In this document: in pieces, positions 7,290 to 12,089 of the stretch
Layout: each line of letters starts with the position of its first letter
Numbering within the stretch: position 1 is the stretch's first letter
Assembly (NCBI GenBank): GCA_046048895.1
Contig: JBJOFF010000022.1
Coordinates: 1 to 12,089, forward strand
DNA: 12,089 nt
Reading direction: 5' to 3'
Origin: ZLKRG08 sp046048895
GTDB lineage: Bacteria > Actinomycetota > Actinomycetes > Nanopelagicales > Nanopelagicaceae
Program-made: the position numbers and the translations under genes
The notes under the pieces: model-generated
Database searches by the model: none
Told to the model about the DNA's origin: nothing
Seen by the model: only the letters and a program-made list of their open reading frames with translations

Positions 7290-7787
7290 TCAGATGTAGA
7301 AAATATCTGAATCGTTGTTCTTCTTTACATCTTCAATTACTACGCTGTTGTAAGAGACTCGAGCATCATCAGCAATATTTACGGGCCCAAGAATCTTTGC
7401 ACCAGCGCCAATAATTACTCGGTTACCAATAGTTGGATGGCGCTTTCCGGTGGCAAAGCGACGAGCTCCGAGCGTGACGTTGTGATATAGCATTACATCG
7501 TCACCGATTTCTGTGGTCTCACCAATCACTACGCCAATTCCATGGTCGATAAAGAAGCGGCGACCAATTTGAGCACCTGGGTGAATTTCAATACCAGTGC
7601 GACGACGTGCGCGATTGGAAAAAATGCGAGCTAATAGCTTGATATTTCGCTGCCAGAGCCAATGCGAAATTCGATAATTCCAAACGGCATGTACACCAGG
7701 GTAGGTAAGGAAGACCTCTAATTTATTACGCGCAGCAGGATCTCGCTTGAGCGCAGTAGCTAGATCTTCCTTTATTGTTTTAAACAC
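7290..7787 (-). CDS. cysE: Serine O-acetyltransferase, short type
   Basis: Transfers acetyl from acetyl-CoA to L-serine, giving O-acetylserine for the CysK product encoded just upstream; cytosolic. The start MFKTIKEDLATALKRDPAARNKLEV-type sequence matches short actinobacterial enzymes and supports the GTG at 7787. The left-handed beta-helix hexapeptide region runs from about residue 65 to 150. FIDHG (79-83) and KRHPTIG (115-121) carry the Asp81-His82 and His117 that match the catalytic and substrate residues of E. coli CysE. The protein is only 165 residues. The last helix coil and the usual GVPAR segment are missing, and it ends NNDSDIFYI, an acidic tail with terminal Ile like the CysK-binding tails of other serine acetyltransferases. 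It begins nine bases after cysK, so the two are co-transcribed and probably coupled. Confidence 0.93.
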   Translation of the reverse strand: MFKTIKEDLATALKRDPAARNKLEVFLTYPGVHAVWNYRISHWLWQRNIKLLARIFSNRARRRTGIEIHPGAQIGRRFFIDHGIGVVIGETTEIGDDVMLYHNVTLGARRFATGKRHPTIGNRVIIGAGAKILGPVNIADDARVSYNSVVIEDVKKNNDSDIFYI

Positions 7788-7796
7788 TCGGGAATT

Positions 7797-8726
7797 TTAA
7801 TCCATTAAATCTTGATAAAGCACCGTAGATAAATAGCGCTCACCAAATGAAGGAATTATTACCACAATAATTTTGCCGGCAAATTCTGGTCGCTTCGCAA
7901 TTTGGGAAGCTCCCCAAAGTGCAGCACCTGAAGAAATACCTACCAATAACCCTTCTTCTTTAGCTGCACGACGTGCATATCCAAGCGCTTCATCGCTTGG
8001 CGCATCTAATACTTCGTCATAAATCTTGGTATCGAGAATTGGTGGTACAAAGTTAGGACCGATACCTTGGATTGGATGGCCCGATGGCGATCCACCATTA
8101 AGAATTGGTGATGCTGCAGGTTCAACTGCGAATACTTTAATCTCTGGATTCTTCTCTTTTAAAACTTGTCCAATGCCAGTGATGGTTCCGCCAGTTCCGA
8201 TACCTGCCACAATCGCAGCCACTTTGCCATCTGTGTCATTCCAAATTTCTTGCGCTGTAGTCTTGCGATGGATTTCTGGGTTTGCTGCGTTTTCAAATTG
8301 GCGCACTAAAACTGCGCCATCTTTCGCACCAAGTTCTTCGGCCTTCGCGACTGCACCCTTCATACCCTCTGCAGCTGGAGTCAAAACTAATTCTGCACCA
8401 AATGCACGAAGGAGTGCGCGACGTTCTTTGGACATTGAATCAGGCATAGTCAAAATAGTTTTGTAACCGCGAGCTGCACCAACCATGGCAAGAGCAATAC
8501 CGGTATTACCTGATGTTGCTTCCACGATTGTGCCGCCAGGCTTTAACGCACCCGATGCTTCTGCAGCGTCCACCATTGCAATACCAATGCGATCTTTTAC
8601 AGTGCTGGTTGGATTGTAAAATTCTAATTTCGCATAAACCTCTGCTGCCGCACCATCAGTGATTTTATTGATGCGAACCAATGGGGTATTGCCAACAATT
8701 TTGGTGATGTCTGAGTGGACCTTCAT
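7797..8726 (-). CDS. cysK: Cysteine synthase A (O-acetylserine sulfhydrylase)
   Basis: PLP enzyme that makes L-cysteine from O-acetylserine and sulfide, using the product of the neighbouring cysE; cytosolic homodimer in known members. At 309 residues it has the family's normal length. NPTSTVKDR (38-46) carries the PLP lysine at Lys44, TSGNTG (71-76) is the substrate loop, and GIGTGGTITG (175-184) is the phosphate-binding loop. HPIQGIGPNFVP (217-228) and SSGAA (265-269) are typical of cysteine synthase rather than cystathionine beta-synthase or threonine synthase. ATG at 8726 is preceded by AAGGAG with six bases between. It is the first gene of the unit and shares a 113-base divergent region with the DUF4389 gene. 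Confidence 0.96.
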   Translation of the reverse strand: MKVHSDITKIVGNTPLVRINKITDGAAAEVYAKLEFYNPTSTVKDRIGIAMVDAAEASGALKPGGTIVEATSGNTGIALAMVGAARGYKTILTMPDSMSKERRALLRAFGAELVLTPAAEGMKGAVAKAEELGAKDGAVLVRQFENAANPEIHRKTTAQEIWNDTDGKVAAIVAGIGTGGTITGIGQVLKEKNPEIKVFAVEPAASPILNGGSPSGHPIQGIGPNFVPPILDTKIYDEVLDAPSDEALGYARRAAKEEGLLVGISSGAALWGASQIAKRPEFAGKIIVVIIPSFGERYLSTVLYQDLMD

Positions 8727-8839
8727 TTTTTACTCCTTCGTAGAAGACGCTGCGTATTTTAAAGAGAAAATCGCAATAAGACTAAACGCGAATATTTTGC
8801 AAATAGAATTGATTTGTAAAATGCTAATATAATAAGCCT
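8727..8839. promoter_or_regulatory. Divergent promoter region between cysK and the DUF4389 gene
   Basis: This A+T-rich region must drive both flanking genes. Toward the plus strand a perfect TATAAT (8828-8833) lies six bases before the ATG at 8840; in-frame TAA at 8825-8827 forces that start. An overlapping extended -10 reading (TG-C-TAATAT, 8822-8830) is also present. The best -35-like hexamer, TTGATT (8809-8814), is only 13 bases away, so the -35 is unclear. With this -10 the transcript would start at or next to the ATG, making it leaderless. The cysK side has a normal ribosome binding site but I could not place its promoter boxes. Confidence 0.6.
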
Positions 8840-9427
8840 ATGGCCAACCAAATTGAAACAAACATCGAAATCAAGATCGAAAATCGTGATCGCCTGACCG
8901 TATTTTTCAGACTCTTCCTCAGTTTGCCGGTCTTCTTTTTTCTTTATTTGTTTCAGAATTCATCGCAGAACGAATGGGGCACGCTGATCTTTGCGCTACC
9001 TGTAGTAGCAGCATTGGTCGCTAGAAATGTGTATCCATCCTGGTTACTAAGTTTCAATCATGCTGTTCTTGAATTTAGCGCCAGATTTGCTGCTTATTTA
9101 TTACTGCTAACCGACGACTATCCAACTTTTGAGAGAAATCCAAAAGTTGCGGTGATTTTTCCCGATGTAGAAGGTGGCAAAAAACTAAACCGCTGGTTGC
9201 CTTTAGTTAAGTGGTTCTTAGCCATCCCACTATTTATTGTGGGCCTTTTCTATTCATTCTTGGCATTTTTAGCAACGGTACTTGCTTGGGCACTAACATC
9301 AATTAGTGGCACTTACCCTGCTTGGGCAGGTGAGTTAACTTTAAATACCGTTCGATTCTGGAATCGTGTTTACGGATATGCAGTAATTATGATTACTGAC
9401 GAATATCCAAGTTTCTCGCTTAACTAA
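8840..9427 (+). CDS. DUF4389 family membrane protein
   Basis: A 195-residue integral membrane protein of unknown function. It has hydrophobic segments at about residues 22-38, 48-62, 73-90, 125-155 and 178-186. Two repeats of the DUF4389 pattern can be seen. The first runs from RLTVFFRLFLSLP (18-30) to TDDYPTF (91-97); the second from KWFLAIPLFIVG (124-135) through GTYPAW (157-162) to TDEYPSFSL (186-194). The start codon is fixed by an in-frame stop 12 bases upstream, and no ribosome binding site fits in between, so translation is probably leaderless. It is alone on its strand, converging on the dehydrogenase gene with a ten-base gap. Family recognition is fairly confident; role is unknown. 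Confidence 0.82.
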   Translation: MANQIETNIEIKIENRDRLTVFFRLFLSLPVFFFLYLFQNSSQNEWGTLIFALPVVAALVARNVYPSWLLSFNHAVLEFSARFAAYLLLLTDDYPTFERNPKVAVIFPDVEGGKKLNRWLPLVKWFLAIPLFIVGLFYSFLAFLATVLAWALTSISGTYPAWAGELTLNTVRFWNRVYGYAVIMITDEYPSFSLN

Positions 9428-9437
9428 GAATCCAAAC

Positions 9438-10220
9438 TTACTGCAGTAAAGATTTCATCTGCTTATAAATGAGATTTGCCGCGAATACCGGATTGATTCG
9501 ACTTAATCTATCCATGAGGGTTGCATCTTTACCAACCGTAATTCGAGGTTTACCAGATTCAATTGCATCGACCATTATTTTTGCAGCTTCGTTTGCGGGC
9601 AATGACTTTCTTGCCTGTTCGCTATTTTCTGCTCCAGCTGGCATATTCAAACCGGAATTAACAGTGATATTTGTATTCACTGCACCTGGAAATGCGATGG
9701 TTACACCCACATTGGTGCCAAGTAATTCAGAGCGCAATCCTTCAGTCAATAATTTAACCGCTGCTTTTGAAGCACCATAAACGCTCTGTCCAGGCACCGG
9801 GGCATATGCACCCATAGATGAAACGTTCAAAATGTGAGCTTGTGGAAGTGTAAGTAACTGTGGAAGGAATGCTTTTATTAAAGCAAAAGGTCCGTAAAAG
9901 TTAACGTTCATGACTTTTTGAGCCGCTTCAAGAGACAAGTCATTGATTTTTACAAATGGTTGAATAATGCCTGCATTATTAATCAAGATATCGATCTTGC
10001 CTACTTTTGTTGGAAGTTCGGCAACCGCGTTTAGATCTGTCACATCTAAAACAAAAGTAGAGACATTGCCACCAGCTATCGACTTGGTCTCTTCTAGCGT
10101 TTCTGGTCGCATATCTACTGCAATTACATCTGCACCTCGTTTGATCAATTCAATGGTCAATTGGCGCCCCATGCCGCTTCCAGCGCCTGTTACGAGAATT
10201 CTTTTGTTGGCAACTTTCAT
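9438..10220 (-). CDS. Short-chain dehydrogenase/reductase (SDR)
   Basis: A 260-residue classical SDR, a cytosolic oxidoreductase with a Rossmann fold. The cofactor loop is TGAGSGMG (11-18), and Asp36 at the end of the second strand (VIAVDMRP) favours NAD(H) over NADP(H). NNAG (81-84), Asn107, Ser135 and YGASK with Tyr148 and Lys152 complete the catalytic set. Near the C-terminus the loop PGAVNTNIT (178-186) is the typical substrate-lid entry. ATG at 10220 has AAGGAG six bases upstream. It is divergent from the flavin monooxygenase across 86 bases. The substrate cannot be read from the sequence; its neighbours do not form a recognisable pathway with it. Confidence 0.92.
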   Translation of the reverse strand: MKVANKRILVTGAGSGMGRQLTIELIKRGADVIAVDMRPETLEETKSIAGGNVSTFVLDVTDLNAVAELPTKVGKIDILINNAGIIQPFVKINDLSLEAAQKVMNVNFYGPFALIKAFLPQLLTLPQAHILNVSSMGAYAPVPGQSVYGASKAAVKLLTEGLRSELLGTNVGVTIAFPGAVNTNITVNSGLNMPAGAENSEQARKSLPANEAAKIMVDAIESGKPRITVGKDATLMDRLSRINPVFAANLIYKQMKSLLQ

Positions 10221-10306
10221 GAGCTACTCCTTATGTAAGACCAAAGTAAATGTAACCCCATATTTGCAATTTCGCTATCTTAAAGGTCACAGATTAAACT
10301 GCATTT
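10221..10306. promoter_or_regulatory. Divergent promoter region between the SDR and the flavin monooxygenase
   Basis: The plus-strand side has TAAACT (10295-10300) ending six bases before the GTG at 10307, the same spacing as the TATAAT box of the DUF4389 gene. TTCGCT (10271-10276) is a possible -35 with an 18-base spacer. An in-frame TAA at 10295-10297 rules out any earlier start, and no ribosome binding site fits, so the monooxygenase mRNA is probably leaderless. The SDR side has a normal AAGGAG site; its promoter boxes were not placed. TTGCAA (10264-10269) is a short palindrome in the middle. Confidence 0.5.
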
Positions 10307-11332
10307 GTGGTCATAAAATTTGGTTTAGACACTTTCGGAGATATGCAAATAGATGACTCTGGAAAGCCAATAAGCGCTGCACAAACAATTAGAAATGTCG
10401 TAGCTGAGGCAGTCCTGGCAGATTCATTAGGCATTTATGGAATAAATCTTGGAGAACATCATCGTGATGATTTTTCGATATCTGCTCCAGATACGATTTT
10501 GGCGGGTATTGCTACGCAAACTAAACAAATTAAATTGGGAACTGGAGTCACAGTTTTATCAAGTGATGATTCAGTCAGGGTTTATCAAAGATTTGCAACT
10601 ATTGATGCGCTATCTAATGGACGCGCTGAAATCACTGCTGGCCGTGGATCGTTTATCGAATCATTTCCATTATTTGGATACGACCTTTCACAATATGAAG
10701 TGCTATTCGAAGAAAAACTTGAACTTTTAGTGGAATTACTTAAAGAGCAACCAGTTACTTGGAGCGGTACCACCAGATTGCCACTAAATAACCAAGAGGT
10801 ATATCCAAAGACCGAGGGAGGCGCGATTCCACTTAGAGTTGGAGTTGGCGGAACTCCAGCTTCAGTGGTTCGCGCTGCGAGACTGAATTTGCAACTAGCG
10901 ATCGCCATCATCGGTGGAGATCCTGCTCGATTTGCTCCTTTTGCAAACCTTTACCGAACATCAATGGCCGAATTTGGACATCTATTAAAAGATATTTCAA
11001 TTCATTCACCAGGGTTTATTGCAGAGAGTGATGAAGCTGCCATGGAAGCGCATTGGCCAGGGCATAGTGAAATGTTTGGACGCATCGGGCGCGAACGAGG
11101 ATGGGGACCGATGAGCAAAGAGAGCTACCTGCAAGAAGTTAAATATGGCTCGCTATATGTAGGTTCTCCAGAAACGGTCGCCAAGAAGATGGCTTATGCC
11201 ATTAAGGAAGTTGGCGCGCAGAGATTTGATTTGAAGTATTCAAATGGTCCACAACCTAATTCAAAATTGATGAAATCAATTGAGTTGTATGCGACCAAAG
11301 TCATTCCAATGGTTCGTGATTTGCTTTCTTGA
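10307..11332 (+). CDS. Luciferase-like (LLM class) flavin-dependent monooxygenase, CE1758-type
   Basis: Cytosolic FMN- or F420-dependent oxidoreductase of the bacterial luciferase superfamily; 341 residues with an (alpha/beta)8 barrel expected. The start KFGLDTFGD, GEHHRDDF (49-56), SSDDSVRVYQRF (85-96), GRGSFIESFPLFGYD (112-126) and GVGGTPASVVRAA (179-191) follow the CE1758-type subfamily closely in my memory of that family. IIGGDPARFAPF (201-212) also fits it. The start is GTG at 10307, the only possibility because an in-frame stop lies 12 bases upstream; no ribosome binding site is present. The last ten or so codons overlap the convergent membrane-protein gene by 32 bases. Substrate is unknown. 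Its divergent SDR partner may or may not share a pathway. Confidence 0.9.
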   Translation: MVIKFGLDTFGDMQIDDSGKPISAAQTIRNVVAEAVLADSLGIYGINLGEHHRDDFSISAPDTILAGIATQTKQIKLGTGVTVLSSDDSVRVYQRFATIDALSNGRAEITAGRGSFIESFPLFGYDLSQYEVLFEEKLELLVELLKEQPVTWSGTTRLPLNNQEVYPKTEGGAIPLRVGVGGTPASVVRAARLNLQLAIAIIGGDPARFAPFANLYRTSMAEFGHLLKDISIHSPGFIAESDEAAMEAHWPGHSEMFGRIGRERGWGPMSKESYLQEVKYGSLYVGSPETVAKKMAYAIKEVGAQRFDLKYSNGPQPNSKLMKSIELYATKVIPMVRDLLS

Positions 11333-11879
11333 TAAATCTCTTCCAATCAATCTTTGCAATCAGAATAATTAAAGCTAACGAGGCAATTTCAATGGCCCAG
11401 GCAAAAGGTGACTTCAGAGCTTTGGTTAAAACCGCACCGAAATCAGTAGTTTTCAAGGTAGCCGCGCCAGCCGCATAAAATGAATAAGTAACAATTCTTC
11501 CAGAGAAAAATGCCAAAGTTAAGCGTTTTAAATTCATCTGCATTAATCCAGCTGCTTCGAATAACTGCGCAGAAGGAAGAGGAGATATTACAAAAAGTGC
11601 AATGAGCCCATATCTACGATTTTGATTCTCATCAAAAACAACTCCGGCATCATATAAATTCTTACGCGCCTTCTTGGGAATGTAATTTCGTAGGGCACGC
11701 GTGCCAAGTGCAAGCAAATAGCGTCCAGATCCTGCTGCTAGTGCTGCAATAATTACCGAAAGCGCGGGATTTAAATCTTTAATAATCAGAAAGAATACGA
11801 TGATTGACCAAGTAGGTGGTGCAAACATTGGCGCTAAATTACATAAGAAAACAACTAAGCCAAGGCTAATTAAGCTCAT
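11301..11879 (-). CDS. Small membrane protein, VTT/DedA-like
   Basis: A 192-residue membrane protein with hydrophobic segments at about 3-32, 39-60, 89-112, 118-140 and 155-176. The layout resembles VTT/DedA proteins: an APPTW turn (20-24) after the first segment, a small-residue helix (AALAAGSGRYLLALGTRAL, 45-63), a basic loop, then SPLPSAQLFEAAGLMQM (99-115) and FFSGRIVTYSFYAAG (124-138). Those last two parts recall the PLP-x-AAG-x-M and GR motifs of that family. The match is loose, so the family call is tentative. DedA proteins are linked to membrane lipid transport and proton-motive-force upkeep, which I do not claim here. The ATG at 11879 lies inside the end of the nuclease gene (14-base overlap) without a clear ribosome binding site, suggesting coupling. 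Confidence 0.75.
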   Translation of the reverse strand: MSLISLGLVVFLCNLAPMFAPPTWSIIVFFLIIKDLNPALSVIIAALAAGSGRYLLALGTRALRNYIPKKARKNLYDAGVVFDENQNRRYGLIALFVISPLPSAQLFEAAGLMQMNLKRLTLAFFSGRIVTYSFYAAGAATLKTTDFGAVLTKALKSPFAWAIEIASLALIILIAKIDWKRFIKKANHEPLE

Positions 11880-12089
11880 AAACTTGATCTAACTTTGGCA
11901 CGATTGCCGGCCATTTCAATTTGCTTTCGATTAATTTGGCGAATGAATCAGCGGAATCGCTCTCGCCATGTACTGCATAAACGCAATTAGGCACAGAATC
12001 TGCACTTTGAAACCACTTCAGGAGTTCTTCACTATCTGCATGTACAGAAAATTCTTCTATCTGAACTATTTCTGCATTAACATCAACAA
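11866..12089 (-). CDS. Metallo-beta-lactamase-fold (beta-CASP) RNA-processing exonuclease, C-terminal part (5' end beyond window)
   Basis: Only the last 73 residues are inside the window, read by hand from the edge to the TAG at 11866-11868. They match the RNA-specificity tail of beta-CASP nucleases. VDVNAEIVQIEEFSVHADSEEL contains the conserved SxHAD motif whose His and Asp help bind the two zinc ions. CVYAVHGESDSADSF contains the VHGE motif, whose His completes the metal site, and LKWPAIVPKLDQVYELN closes the domain in the usual way (LGW, VP, then YEL). Such enzymes are archaeal/eukaryal CPSF-like or bacterial YsmA-like RNA nucleases acting in the cytosol. The last 14 bases overlap the start of the membrane-protein gene. 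The N-terminal catalytic half cannot be checked here. Confidence 0.88.
   Translation of the reverse strand, partial: VDVNAEIVQIEEFSVHADSEELLKWFQSADSVPNCVYAVHGESDSADSFAKLIESKLKWPAIVPKLDQVYELN

Noticed and set aside
8026..8466. 146-residue plus-strand reading frame
   Set aside because: Mirror frame of cysK, whose catalytic motifs fix the coding strand.
8809..8814. TTGATT as the -35 box of the DUF4389 gene
   Set aside because: Only 13 bases from the TATAAT box, too short for a usual sigma-70-type spacer.
1..12089. CRISPR arrays, insertion sequences, tRNA or rRNA genes, toxin-antitoxin or defence systems
   Set aside because: No regularly spaced repeats, transposase motifs, terminal repeats or structural RNA signatures were seen, and all large frames have ordinary metabolic or transport assignments.

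Overview
The window reads as a stretch of a compact, A+T-rich actinobacterial chromosome. The main clues are a luciferase-like monooxygenase that matches the CE1758-type family known mostly from Actinobacteria, a short-type serine acetyltransferase beginning like actinobacterial EpsC/CysE, two promoters placed so close to the start codon that the mRNAs should be leaderless, and very short or overlapping gene junctions. The low G+C and small spacers recall streamlined freshwater Actinobacteria (Nanopelagicales/acI-like), but that placement is inference.

Layout. Positions 1-4581 (minus strand) hold the first part of an oligopeptide-type ABC importer operon: solute-binding protein, then an enlarged OppB-like permease, then an OppC-like permease that runs off the left edge. 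A strong hairpin lies between the binding-protein and permease genes. Positions 4731-8726 (minus strand) hold cysK, cysE and two tandem paralogous MFS exporters in one probable transcription unit; cysK and cysE carry out the last two steps of cysteine synthesis. Divergent from cysK is a DUF4389 membrane protein (8840-9427, plus). It converges on a short-chain dehydrogenase (9438-10220, minus), which is itself divergent from the flavin-dependent monooxygenase (10307-11332, plus). The monooxygenase overlaps tail to tail with a small VTT/DedA-like membrane protein (11301-11879, minus). That gene in turn overlaps the 3' end of a metallo-beta-lactamase-fold RNA-processing nuclease that enters from the right edge.

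Function as a whole: nutrient uptake (peptides), sulfur assimilation into cysteine, small-molecule export and housekeeping redox or membrane functions. I found no mobile element, CRISPR array, tRNA or rRNA, and no clear undescribed multi-gene system. The points most worth a second look are the extra membrane block inside OppB, a binding protein with no lipobox, a CysE cut short but ending in a CysK-binding-like tail with a terminal isoleucine, the overlapping MFS paralog pair, and the two leaderless genes with matching promoter geometry.
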